Shown here: positions 7,045-13,127 of the stretch, one piece after another | Position numbering within the stretch: the stretch's first letter is position 1 | Layout: each line of letters starts with the position of its first letter | Notes under the pieces: model-generated | Told to the model about the DNA's origin: nothing | The model's input: the letters and a program-made list of their open reading frames with translations, nothing else | Database searches by the model: none | Made by a program: the position numbers and the translations under genes | Origin: Bacteroidetes bacterium UBA4416 | GTDB lineage: Bacteria > Bacteroidota > Bacteroidia > B-17B0 > Aurantibacillaceae | Reading direction: 5' to 3' | Assembly: GCA_002390745.1 (NCBI GenBank) | Contig: DGQK01000057.1 | Coordinates: 1-13,127 of the forward strand | DNA length: 13,127 nt

Positions 7045-7160
7045 AGCTGCGTCAGGGACGTGGAGGGTTTAGTTCCTTTACCGGGCCTGTTCTTGCGCGG
7101 TAAAGAACCGAAGCGATCACGACGTGTCGTGAGAGCCCGAAGCAGCCCGCCGGACGCCCA
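7045..7160 (+). repeat. Structured intergenic repeat, copy B
   Basis: This GC-rich element lies between the convergent Sel1 and response regulator genes. GTTC plus TTTACCG (7072-7083, with one bulged C) pairs with CGGTAAA plus GAAC (7098-7108). The loop region contains TGTTCTTG. A second hairpin, TCACGA/TCGTGA, lies at 7117-7132, and GCGTC (7049-7053) can pair with GACGC (7153-7157) to close the whole unit. The order TGCGT, AGGGA, GC-rich hairpin with TGTTCyT, AGCC..., CCCGC, ACGCCC matches copy A near 3507-3593 read on the minus strand. No coding sequence is seen and no T-run follows, so it is not a simple terminator. It may help separate the two converging transcripts. Confidence 0.55.
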
Positions 7161-7177
7161 AAATATAATGCATGTTT

Positions 7178-7879
7178 TTAGAGTAGATCGGGCATCGGCT
7201 TCTCCGTAAACTTAAAGCCCACGCCGTGCAGGTTTTCGATGCTGATGCCCTTTTCACCGGAAAGTAATTTCCTCAGGCGCGAGATGAATACATCGAGGCT
7301 TCGCCCCATAAAGTAGCTGTCGTCGCCCCATAGGGCTGTCAGGATTTGCTCACGCTTCAGTACCTTGTTCCTGTTTTCTAAAAATAATTTCAGTAACTCC
7401 GATTCGCGCTGCGTTAAGCTGATGCGTTCCGTTTCGGTCGATAATACATGCTCCGCAGGGTCGAAACGGAATTTTCCAACCGTATGGTAAAGAACGGCAG
7501 AAGCATGTTTTTTGGAGCGGGCCAGGAAGATCTCAAGTTTCAACAGCAGCTCTTCCATACTGAAAGGCTTCACCAGGTAGTCGTCGGCACCGATCTTCAG
7601 GCCTTTGATGCGGTCCTCCTTCAGGATCTTTGCCGACAGGAACAGAATGGGAATGTCTGTATTCAGCTTCCGGATCTCCGTGGTGAGTTCGAAGCCATCC
7701 ATCTTCGGAAGCATGATGTCGAAGATGCAAATGTCAAAGCTGTCCTTTTTGAAAGCCTCCAGGCAATGTTTGCCATCGGTGCAATGCACTACTTCATAGT
7801 GGCTCTGCTCGAGGTTGTCCTTAGTGAGAAAGGCCAGCGTTTCATCGTCTTCCGCGTAAAGTACTTTTATAGAGCTCAT
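7178..7879 (-). CDS. OmpR/PhoB-family response regulator
   Basis: This is a 233-residue two-component response regulator. The receiver domain spans about residues 4-118, with acidic pocket E10-D11-D12, phospho-acceptor Asp54 in FDIMLP, switch residue Ser82 in LFLSAK and conserved Lys104 in VKPF. A winged-helix DNA-binding domain follows (about 133-229), with LTQRESELLKLFLENRNKVLKREQIL in pieces and the recognition region DVFISRLRKLL, ending GVGFKF. It acts as a cytoplasmic DNA-binding dimer activated by phosphorylation. Its ATG overlaps the kinase stop codon (ATGA at 7879-7876), indicating translational coupling. The organisation resembles RprXY-type systems of Bacteroides, but I do not assign that name. 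Three in-phase TTAACA hexamers upstream of the kinase are a plausible target. Confidence 0.95.
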   Translation of the reverse strand: MSSIKVLYAEDDETLAFLTKDNLEQSHYEVVHCTDGKHCLEAFKKDSFDICIFDIMLPKMDGFELTTEIRKLNTDIPILFLSAKILKEDRIKGLKIGADDYLVKPFSMEELLLKLEIFLARSKKHASAVLYHTVGKFRFDPAEHVLSTETERISLTQRESELLKLFLENRNKVLKREQILTALWGDDSYFMGRSLDVFISRLRKLLSGEKGISIENLHGVGFKFTEKPMPDLL

Positions 7880-9168
7880 GGTTTGTCCGGAATTAAAAGA
7901 GAAATGGTAATGCCTTTGTCTTCATTATTGCTGGCGCTGATCTTCCAGCCGTGCAGCAGGCATATCTTTTTAACGTAATACAGGCCCAGTCCGAACCCCC
8001 TGACCTCATTGCTTTTACTGGTCGGGATCCGGTAGAATTTGTCGAAGATGTGCCGGATCTTGTTTCCGGGAATCCCGATGCCGTTATCGCTAAAAGCGAT
8101 GGTAATGGCCTGTTTAAGTGAGGCGATGCGGATCGTAATAACGGGTTTTTGATCGCAGTATTTAATGGAGTTGTCCATTACATTATAAACCAGGTTGGTG
8201 AAATGAAATTCATCGGCAAGGATCATGGCTTCTTTGTCGCCTTCGATCTGCACTTCCAGTGATTCGTGCTTCAGTTGCAGGTTATCTGTAACGGCCTGTA
8301 GCAGCGGAACCAGTGTGAGCTTTTGTTTCTGAAGCAATAAAGGCGCATCGTCGGAACGCGCAATGTTCAGGATCTTTTCGATGTGCGTGTTCAGTTTTTC
8401 GCTTTGCTGAATAATGATCCCCGCGTATTTGGCGAGTTTCTCATCGGAATGGATCTTGTCTTGTTTGGAAAGGTAGTTCGAGGCAATGAGGATGGAAGAC
8501 AAGGGCGTTTTGAACTCATGCGTCATATTATTAATAAAATCACGTTGCAACTCCGAATATTTTTTTTGCTGAAGGATGGTGAAGATCGAAAACACATAAA
8601 TGAGCAGGATCACCAGCAGGATACCGGACAGCACCAGCCAGAATACCAGGGAGCTGAAAATGTAAGTGGTCTCCTTTGGAAACCGGATGGCAAAGTAATA
8701 CACCAGGTTCCCCTGCTTGGGAAACCGGAAGGCGCTTTTCTGCGCCGATTTATTGCTCATGGAAACATAATTGCCATACACCATCTCATCGCTTTCGCAT
8801 TTATAAATGGCGTATTCAAAATCCGTGATCAGCCCTGAGCGCTCGAACTCCGTTTTGAGGCAATACTCCAGCATATTGGCGTCGAAGTCATTGTTCACAT
8901 TGACGATGTAATAGTTGCTGGTGATTTTATTGATGGGATTTTTGAGCGGATATTCGTGCCCGTTCAGTTCATACAGGCGGTCGATCACCTGGAGCAGCGT
9001 CACATGCACTTTCTGGCTGAACTTTTGTTCTTCGTAGTTGAAGGCCTGCTTCGTCCATAAAAGCTGTACGGCTAAGATGCCGGTAATGGCCACAAAGCCG
9101 AGGATGATGGCAATATTGAGCTTGTTGATTTTCAAACGAAGGACAGAATACGTCACTAATATTAGCAA
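7876..9168 (-). CDS. Membrane sensor histidine kinase
   Basis: This kinase is the partner of the downstream response regulator. Numbering follows the 430-residue reading from 9168. There are two membrane helices (about 18-37 and 169-197) that flank a periplasmic sensor region of about 130 residues with no recognised fold. A HisKA domain follows with phospho-acceptor His217 in NMTHEFKTPL. The HATPase_c domain shows the N box (NVMDNSIKY, near 329-337), G1 box DNGIGI (361-366), F box FDKFYR (375-380) and G2 box GFGLGLY (391-397). There is no HAMP domain between helix 2 and HisKA. The start is uncertain: 9168 is TTG, GTG is at 9156, and another TTG at 9135 would begin MKINKLN, the more typical N-terminus. 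It is the first gene of the kinase-regulator operon and is divergent from the DUF1573 gene. The signal sensed is unknown. Confidence 0.94.
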   Translation of the reverse strand: MLILVTYSVLRLKINKLNIAIILGFVAITGILAVQLLWTKQAFNYEEQKFSQKVHVTLLQVIDRLYELNGHEYPLKNPINKITSNYYIVNVNNDFDANMLEYCLKTEFERSGLITDFEYAIYKCESDEMVYGNYVSMSNKSAQKSAFRFPKQGNLVYYFAIRFPKETTYIFSSLVFWLVLSGILLVILLIYVFSIFTILQQKKYSELQRDFINNMTHEFKTPLSSILIASNYLSKQDKIHSDEKLAKYAGIIIQQSEKLNTHIEKILNIARSDDAPLLLQKQKLTLVPLLQAVTDNLQLKHESLEVQIEGDKEAMILADEFHFTNLVYNVMDNSIKYCDQKPVITIRIASLKQAITIAFSDNGIGIPGNKIRHIFDKFYRIPTSKSNEVRGFGLGLYYVKKICLLHGWKISASNNEDKGITISLLIPDKP

Positions 9169-9192
9169 AAAAAACGTGGCGGGACAGGCACG

Positions 9193-9230
9193 TTAACATG
9201 TCATTAACAATTATTTGAAACCGCTTAACA
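9193..9230 (+). promoter_or_regulatory. Three in-phase TTAACA repeats, candidate regulator site
   Basis: TTAACA occurs at 9193-9198, 9204-9209 and 9225-9230, all in the same orientation, with start-to-start steps of 11 and 21 bases. OmpR-type regulators typically bind direct repeats spaced by about one helical turn, so one- and two-turn spacing is suggestive. The cluster lies between the divergent kinase and DUF1573 genes, upstream of both, and ends 22 bases before a -7 box. Binding by the adjacent response regulator is inference. Confidence 0.5.
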
Positions 9231-9251
9231 GCACCGCCTTTCATTACAGCC

Positions 9252-9259
9252 TACTTTTG
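9252..9259 (+). promoter_or_regulatory. Bacteroidota-type -7 box for the DUF1573 gene
   Basis: TACTTTTG is an exact TAnnTTTG match, 57 bases before the ATG at 9317. A -33 TTTG at the usual spacing is not obvious; the nearest is at 9214-9217, which is too far. That could fit a promoter needing an activator at the TTAACA cluster just upstream. Confidence 0.5.
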
Positions 9260-9316
9260 TGACATCCGGGCTTGCAAGACGGATGAAAGACATCATCACT
9301 TTTTAAAATCAAACTC

Positions 9317-9787
9317 ATGAAAACGACAAATCACCAACACCAACACAGCATTCAGCACGTTGCAGCCAAAGCGATGGCCGTTATCGCGCTGTCATTAAGC
9401 ATCGGCCTCATGTCATTTACAATCCATGGACATGGCGACAGGAAAATAACCAAAACCATTTCCGATAAAGCGGCTTCCATCAAATGGACCAATCAGCAGA
9501 TCAGTATCGGGGAGATCCCGCAGGGCAAACCGGTAACCTTCGAATTTGTATTTACCAACACCGGTAAAGAGCCGGTGCTGATCACCGATGTGAAAGCCAG
9601 CTGTGGCTGCACCACCCCCGACTATTCGAAATCGCCGGTGAAACCCGGAGAGAAAGGAAGCGTGAAGGCCGTGTACAACGCCGCCGCTGTCGGGGCATTT
9701 ACCAAAAACGTGACAGTGACCCTGTCCGGCGATCCCAATCCGGTGATCCTGACCCTGAGCGGAACGGTGCTCCCGGCCGCCAACTAA
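9317..9787 (+). CDS. Exported DUF1573 domain protein
   Basis: This 156-residue protein has a DUF1573 domain (about 55-152), an Ig-like beta-sandwich of the ASH/MSP type. The signature is visible: FEFVFTNTGKEPVLITDVKASCGCTTP, given here as the FTNTG turn and the CGCTTP motif (Cys96, Cys98), then KPGEKGSVKAVYN. An N-terminal hydrophobic stretch near residues 18-34 (AMAVIALSLSIGLMSF) is a likely signal peptide or anchor. It follows a His-rich start (NHQHQHSIQH), which is unusual for a signal peptide n-region. These domains are widespread in Bacteroidota envelope proteins, with no defined activity. A good terminator follows, so the gene is monocistronic. It is divergent from the kinase gene and shares its regulatory region. 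Confidence 0.9.
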   Translation: MKTTNHQHQHSIQHVAAKAMAVIALSLSIGLMSFTIHGHGDRKITKTISDKAASIKWTNQQISIGEIPQGKPVTFEFVFTNTGKEPVLITDVKASCGCTTPDYSKSPVKPGEKGSVKAVYNAAAVGAFTKNVTVTLSGDPNPVILTLSGTVLPAAN

Positions 9788-9813
9788 TCAAAAACACCAA
9801 TATCGTGATAGAG

Positions 9814-9844
9814 AAGCCGCCGGAAAAATTCCGGCGGCTTTTTT
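9814..9844 (+). terminator. Rho-independent terminator after the DUF1573 gene
   Basis: AAGCCGCCGG (9814-9823) pairs perfectly with CCGGCGGCTT (9831-9840) around AAAAATT. A six-T run (9839-9844) follows on the plus strand. It begins 27 bases past the stop codon. Confidence 0.9.
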
Positions 9845-9857
9845 ATGGAAATGACGT

Positions 9858-10607
9858 TTAGGGTTGTACCAGGATCGTAAAATAGTCTTCCATGCTTTTC
9901 CCGTTTCCATCCCGGTAGCCACGGAGCTTTTCAAGATTGAACACACTGGTATCATTCAGAAAGATTCGTTTCCCCGGCATCTGCACTTTGTTTGACAGGC
10001 CACTGCCCTGGAAGCCGGTCGCCGTTGCCGGTGTTCCGGCGTGATATGCAATCAGCCCGTCGGGGGTGATGTCAAAGAAATAGGGTTTTCCCTGCTCATG
10101 TCCGTAAAAGAAATGGGTGAAGTCTTGCTTATCTCCATACACAATTCCAACATAGTGCTCCCGGATATAGTGCCATTCTTTATTGGTTTCGTTCACGTAT
10201 TCAGACCATTTGTGCTCAAAGAAATCAGCATAAGCTTCAAATTCTTCCTGACTGAATTTTTCTCTTGAGAGGTACAGCATCGTGGGTGTGATATCACGTT
10301 CAAAGTCGATCTCATTTTTGTAAGAACTGTGAGCCGTATCAAAATAGTACCTGGGCGCATCACCAAAAAGGTCGTCGCTGTAAGGCCTGTCATAAAGGTC
10401 GCATGTGGAAGCATCAAGCAAAAGCGGTTTCAGGTTTCCATAATGCACCTCGTACGAAATACTATTGGTGGAAAAGCCTTTGCGCTCAATGCTCTTGATG
10501 AGAACGTCCTTGCCCTTGTAGTTCCCTTTATAAGCGACCCTCGACTTGTTGCAGGACAAAAGTCCCAAAAGGGAAAAGGCCATGATGCTATGTCTTAAAA
10601 AATTCAT
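9858..10607 (-). CDS. Putative lipoprotein of unknown function
   Basis: This 249-residue protein has a lipoprotein signal peptide: MNFLRHSIM, a hydrophobic core, then LLGLLSC with the lipobox Cys at residue 19. The mature protein should be anchored in the envelope, probably the outer membrane, as is usual for Bacteroidota (inference). The body is rich in aromatic and charged residues, with segments such as YKGNYKGKDVLI, EFEAYADFFEHKWSEY and EYVGIVYG-like strands ending MEDYFTILVQP. No domain is recognised, no catalytic motif is visible, and there are no internal membrane segments. It converges on the DUF1573 gene across 70 bases. The ATG at 10607 is the only start giving a complete signal peptide. 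A weak -7-like box lies upstream at 10639-10632. Confidence 0.8.
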   Translation of the reverse strand: MNFLRHSIMAFSLLGLLSCNKSRVAYKGNYKGKDVLIKSIERKGFSTNSISYEVHYGNLKPLLLDASTCDLYDRPYSDDLFGDAPRYYFDTAHSSYKNEIDFERDITPTMLYLSREKFSQEEFEAYADFFEHKWSEYVNETNKEWHYIREHYVGIVYGDKQDFTHFFYGHEQGKPYFFDITPDGLIAYHAGTPATATGFQGSGLSNKVQMPGKRIFLNDTSVFNLEKLRGYRDGNGKSMEDYFTILVQP

Positions 10608-10631
10608 GATCGTGATGATTTAGCAGATTCA

Positions 10632-10639
10632 TAAAGCTA
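10632..10639 (-). promoter_or_regulatory. Possible -7 box for the lipoprotein gene
   Basis: On the minus strand TAGCTTTA matches TAnnTTTG except for the last base, 24 bases before the ATG. No clear -33 element was found, so support is weak. Confidence 0.25.
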
Positions 10640-10801
10640 AACAGCAGGATGCTTCAAGTATCGGCGCTGTCTTTTCGTCTTTGCTCCGGTTCTTCATTGT
10701 CTTCCGTCCGCTCATCGTTATACCGAAGTCATCATCGGAATTCATGCCTCTTGAGTTTTGCTTATTCTAATATAGCACATAAACGGAAGAAACACAGCAG
10801 C

Positions 10802-10847
10802 ATCAAAAAAATAAAAAGCCTCCATGTCATGGTCATGGAGACTTTTG
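10802..10847 (-). terminator. Terminator of the globin-tryptophan dioxygenase operon
   Basis: CTCCATG (10820-10826) pairs with CATGGAG (10834-10840). The stem extends through AAAAG (10814-10818) with CTTTT (10842-10846), separated by one mismatch. On the minus strand a long T-rich run follows (GCTTTTTATTTTTTT). It lies about 45 bases past the dioxygenase stop codon. Confidence 0.75.
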
Positions 10848-10889
10848 TAAGGATATCAGCTCGTCAGTATGGCCTGATCGTATCGGGCT

Positions 10890-11798
10890 TTAGAGTGATT
10901 TTCCCCACTCGTTTATTTCCTTTTCGCTCCAGAGCTCCGGAAAAAACTTTCGCTGTTGGAATTGAGGGTGCAGGTATTTTTTCCATTCGGAGCCCCCTGT
11001 AGCTGCCTGGTTTTCGCCTTTTTTGTCGAGGTAGTGCTTTGCCGTTGTCAAATGCACCTGCGGCCATTTGATGTTGTAGAGGTAGTCGAACTCCCGCAGG
11101 CTGGCTTTGAGTTCATCCGACGGATCTTCTATCCTCGCGATCTGGTCTTCCACCGTTTTTCCTTTCACTTTATTGGCCAATGAAATGAAGCGGTCGAGGT
11201 ACTTTTCTTCAAACTGGCGGAGCGTCAGTGTTTTTTCGCCGGTGCTGCGGTTCATGCCTGCATCTTTCCAGTAAATGTGCTCAAAGTAATCCTCTGTGCC
11301 TGGATTAGCAGGCACGCGTTTTTTTCCTTCGGCATTGATTAAGTTTTCGATGCGGGTACAGTAAATTTCAACCAGGCGGAACTGTGCACTCTGAAAACCG
11401 CTTGCGGGCGCGAGGGTCGCACGGAATGTATTATAATCGTCATAATCCATCCCTTCACGCATCACGTCGAACGAATTGATGAGCATATGGGTATAGCGGT
11501 TAAGGCGCCTGATCTTTGTGAGAAGGAAAGGGCCGGTAATGGAGCTGTGATAGACGATCTGTTTGATCTCATGGATCATCAGCTTTAAAAACAGCTCCGT
11601 CACCTGGTGATACATGATAAAGATCTCTTCATCCTTAAAATCTGTTCTCGGTTTTTGCAGCGATAGCAGGGTGTCAACCTCTACATAGTCCCAATAGTTG
11701 ATGGGTTTGGCCTGCAGAAGGCCTTTGAGGTAAGTGTCGGGATTCTCTCCCAGTGCTTTGTATTTTTCTTCCAGTGCGTCGATGATAGATTGTTCCAT
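10890..11798 (-). CDS. kynA: Tryptophan 2,3-dioxygenase
   Basis: This haem enzyme opens the indole ring of L-tryptophan with O2 to give N-formylkynurenine, the first step of the kynurenine pathway. It is cytoplasmic and normally a tetramer. At 302 residues it is full length. Family motifs are present: MYHQVTELFLKLMIHE (active-site His64, equivalent to the conserved distal His of the family), LAPASGFQSAQFR with substrate-carboxylate Arg141, WPQVHLTTAKHYL with the probable haem-ligand His249, and the TGGSEWKKYL loop near 268-276 that closes over substrate. The gene starts 7 bases after the stop of the four-helix membrane protein gene and is last in an operon headed by a truncated globin; a terminator follows. 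No other kynurenine-pathway gene lies in the window, so the product's fate (NAD synthesis or catabolism) is open. Confidence 0.96.
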   Translation of the reverse strand: MEQSIIDALEEKYKALGENPDTYLKGLLQAKPINYWDYVEVDTLLSLQKPRTDFKDEEIFIMYHQVTELFLKLMIHEIKQIVYHSSITGPFLLTKIRRLNRYTHMLINSFDVMREGMDYDDYNTFRATLAPASGFQSAQFRLVEIYCTRIENLINAEGKKRVPANPGTEDYFEHIYWKDAGMNRSTGEKTLTLRQFEEKYLDRFISLANKVKGKTVEDQIARIEDPSDELKASLREFDYLYNIKWPQVHLTTAKHYLDKKGENQAATGGSEWKKYLHPQFQQRKFFPELWSEKEINEWGKSL

Positions 11799-11805
11799 AG
11801 GTTTG

Positions 11806-12240
11806 TTATTTAAAAAGGGTGATGCTGAATATAAAAAGGCCGGCGACCTTAATGACTTCTGTGCCTACATAGTAAAAATGAAGGTTAGACGGAGGTACCT
11901 GTGCGCCGGCGATGTGCAGAAGCGCTCTCGCATCCAGGGCGGGCAGGAGCCAGGCCGTTTGGAGGATCAGGAGGAATAACGATAGAAAGAACCACATGTT
12001 TTGAAAAGCAAAGAAGGTTTTTCCGCTGATGAAGAATCCGGCGATGATCGCCAGGGCGAAAACCCATTCCACTTTATTTAAAGCACTAAATACCAGGCGG
12101 CCAATTCCCAGGCCGATCGGTAAACTGACTCCCGGCGCCCTGAACTTGAGCCATGCTTCCATGAAACTGATCGCGCATACAAAGCCTATCCACAGATAGG
12201 CCACAGCAATAGTAAAAGGGTCTTTGAGGATCGTATTCAT
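11806..12240 (-). CDS. Four-helix integral membrane protein
   Basis: This 144-residue membrane protein has four predicted helices, at about 9-29, 44-72, 82-100 and 124-142, with short loops and few charges. Polar or charged residues near membrane segments include Glu28, Glu58, Arg48 and His109, but there is no recognisable cofactor motif. Its start overlaps the globin stop codon by 4 bases (ATGA) and it lies 7 bases before the dioxygenase, so it is translated from the same message. I cannot assign a family with confidence; small DoxX-like or other four-helix proteins have a similar outline. The tight linkage to two haem proteins suggests a role in O2, NO or haem-related function (inference). 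Confidence 0.8.
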   Translation of the reverse strand: MNTILKDPFTIAVAYLWIGFVCAISFMEAWLKFRAPGVSLPIGLGIGRLVFSALNKVEWVFALAIIAGFFISGKTFFAFQNMWFFLSLFLLILQTAWLLPALDARALLHIAGAQVPPSNLHFYYVGTEVIKVAGLFIFSITLFK

Positions 12241-12629
12241 GATAAGAGCTTGTCAGGGTTGTTTTGGAAATAGTGGATTTTGTGCAGAAACATAGCGGCC
12301 ATTTTTTCCGCCCTCCATTTGGCTTCCTCTGCTTTTTCGCCTGAGAAATGCTCCCCGAGGGTTTCATGAAATAAGGAAAGCCAGCGGTCAAAATGTTCCG
12401 TTCCAATGGGCAGCCTCGCATGTGGCGCAAAGGGGCTGCCGGTGTATGTATGCTCATCCAGCAGAACCGTTTCCCAGAAACGGTACATCTTTTCCAAATG
12501 AACAGGCCATCTGTCCCGGATCTTTTCATTAAAAATGCCGGCTAAAACAGCATCTGCTTTTACCTTTGCGTAGAAGGCATCTACCAACCGTCTGATGTCT
12601 TCGGGGCTTGTCAGTTCTTTCTTCATCAT
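12237..12629 (-). CDS. Group III truncated haemoglobin
   Basis: This 130-residue globin is of the truncated group III type (Ctb-like). Key positions align with Campylobacter Ctb as I recall it: Tyr20 in DAFYAKV (B10), His44 in WPVHLEKM (E7), the proximal His70 in APHARLP (F8) and Trp83 in DRWLSLF (G8). The motifs FW near residues 51-52 and YTGSPF near 62-67 are also typical. It is cytoplasmic, binds one haem b and O2, and may serve in O2 transfer or in protection from NO or peroxide, as proposed for the family. It is the first gene of the three-gene operon and overlaps the next start by 4 bases. ATG codons at 12629 and 12626 both fit. No clear TAnnTTTG box is seen just upstream. Confidence 0.92.
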   Translation of the reverse strand: MMKKELTSPEDIRRLVDAFYAKVKADAVLAGIFNEKIRDRWPVHLEKMYRFWETVLLDEHTYTGSPFAPHARLPIGTEHFDRWLSLFHETLGEHFSGEKAEEAKWRAEKMAAMFLHKIHYFQNNPDKLLS

Positions 12630-13050
12630 AACGGTAGAGTATAGAGTGGTATCATGTCGTTTACTATATTAAGACTTTTTTGTCCTTTATTGAGAAATGT
12701 TTTCTGCTGAAATAGATCATTTGTTTTTTGCTTCAGGCTAACTGCTTATAAGATCTCAGGTTCCGGGCTATGGCATTGAACGCCGGAGGAACAGAATTCG
12801 GGATAAAATTACATAATTTAAAATAAAGGATAAAAATATCCTTTATTATTTTTATCAAGCGGACATAGATAGATGCCGGAGATCTTTTTTGTCGGATGCT
12901 TTTTTGAGCATTTGAATGATTTCTCTTGATGAGGCTGGCGAAGCGTCCCGCATAGTCCAGCGTTGACAGGCTTGTTGCGCAGGCGAGGAGAAACAAAGGC
13001 TAAACGGTTCTCGGGAAGTTGTTTTGAAAAAAACAGGGAAGAAGGCAAAC
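12630..13050. other. Gene-free AT-rich region of about 420 bases
   Basis: No open frame here looks like a real protein: the minus-strand frames at 12733-12996, 12818-13048 and 12855-13052 are overlapping, low-complexity and lack domain content. The region should contain the globin operon promoter near its left end. The only notable structure is an 11-bp AT-rich hairpin at 12822-12847. Confidence 0.5.
12822..12847. repeat. Perfect 11-bp inverted repeat
   Basis: AATAAAGGATA (12822-12832) and TATCCTTTATT (12837-12847) are exact inverted copies around AAAA. A T-rich tract (ATTTTTATC) follows on the plus strand. It could be a weak terminator or a protein-binding dyad; no gene clearly ends here. 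Confidence 0.45.
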
Positions 13051-13077
13051 AAAAAAGGAGGCGATTAAGCCTCCTTT
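13051..13077 (-). terminator. Rho-independent terminator of the minus-strand tRNA
   Basis: AAAGGAGGC (13054-13062) pairs perfectly with GCCTCCTTT (13069-13077) around GATTAA. On the minus strand the hairpin is followed by a run of six T (13056-13051). It lies about 25 bases past the 3' end of the tRNA entering from the right edge. Confidence 0.85.
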
Positions 13078-13101
13078 CTGAAACAACTGTATCATGTTGT
13101 T

Positions 13102-13127
13102 TGGTGATCCCGCTGGGACTCGAACCC
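13102..13127 (-). tRNA. Partial tRNA, 3' end only (cut by the window edge)
   Basis: Read on the minus strand, the edge gives GGG, the T-loop TTCGAGT, CCCAG, the 3' acceptor strand CGGGATC (13112-13106), an A discriminator (13105) and an encoded CCA (13104-13102). This is a well-formed T-arm and acceptor end, and the 5' acceptor strand should read GATCCCG beyond the window. The anticodon is outside, so the identity cannot be given. A strong terminator follows. Confidence 0.85.

Noticed and set aside
10629..10745. A minus-strand frame of 38 codons upstream of the lipoprotein gene (begins MNSDDDFGITMSGRK).
   Set aside because: It is short, Lys/Arg-rich with no recognisable feature, and it overlaps the probable lipoprotein promoter. 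Chance is the simpler reading.
12733..13052. Three overlapping minus-strand frames to the right of the globin gene.
   Set aside because: They lack domain content or a plausible start context, and their residue composition is that of AT-rich noncoding DNA.
75..13127. GGGTTCGAGTCCC at 75-87 (plus) and its inverse at 13115-13127 (minus) could suggest inverted ends of a mobile element.
   Set aside because: Both are tRNA T-arms, which share this sequence by function. No transposase or integrase lies between them.

Overview
The window looks like chromosomal DNA from a member of the Bacteroidota, most likely near the Chitinophagaceae (inference). Supporting signs are weak or absent Shine-Dalgarno sequences, -7 boxes of the TAnnTTTG type ahead of several genes, and familiar product types: a Bacteroidota-style tryptophan 2,3-dioxygenase, a DUF1573 protein, a group III truncated globin and an OmpR/HisKA two-component pair. 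I see no phage, transposase, CRISPR array or defence locus, and most of the window reads as ordinary chromosome.

Layout. Positions 18-134 hold a degenerate tRNA-Asp-like sequence and an intact terminator. An AT-richer stretch follows (about 135-2080, judged by eye) with a frameshifted secreted HExxH peptidase pseudogene and an 84-residue orphan. Positions 2109-5522 carry three plus-strand genes: an APC-type permease, an AraC-family regulator and a short-chain dehydrogenase/reductase, with a perfect dyad ahead of the dehydrogenase. A bidirectional terminator separates these from a minus-strand AHSA1/SRPBCC protein. A Sel1-repeat protein (plus strand) then converges on a histidine kinase/response regulator operon (minus strand). 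The kinase is divergent from a DUF1573 protein, and their shared intergenic region holds three in-phase TTAACA hexamers. A putative lipoprotein follows. The minus-strand operon at 10890-12629 encodes, in transcription order, a truncated globin, a four-helix membrane protein and tryptophan 2,3-dioxygenase. The last ~470 bases have no convincing protein gene and end in the 3' part of a minus-strand tRNA with its terminator.

How the genes work together (inference). The regulator probably controls the adjacent dehydrogenase through the dyad. The two-component pair probably autoregulates and may also control the DUF1573 gene through the TTAACA repeats. The globin, membrane protein and dioxygenase are tightly coupled, with a 4-bp overlap and a 7-bp gap, which suggests haem/O2 handling tied to tryptophan catabolism.

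Two intergenic sequences, near 3507-3593 (minus orientation) and 7045-7160 (plus orientation), share an architecture and appear to be two diverged copies of a dispersed structured repeat. The most useful leads are these repeats, the TTAACA cluster, the globin operon and the disrupted tRNA-like sequence. None amounts to a clearly new system on sequence alone.
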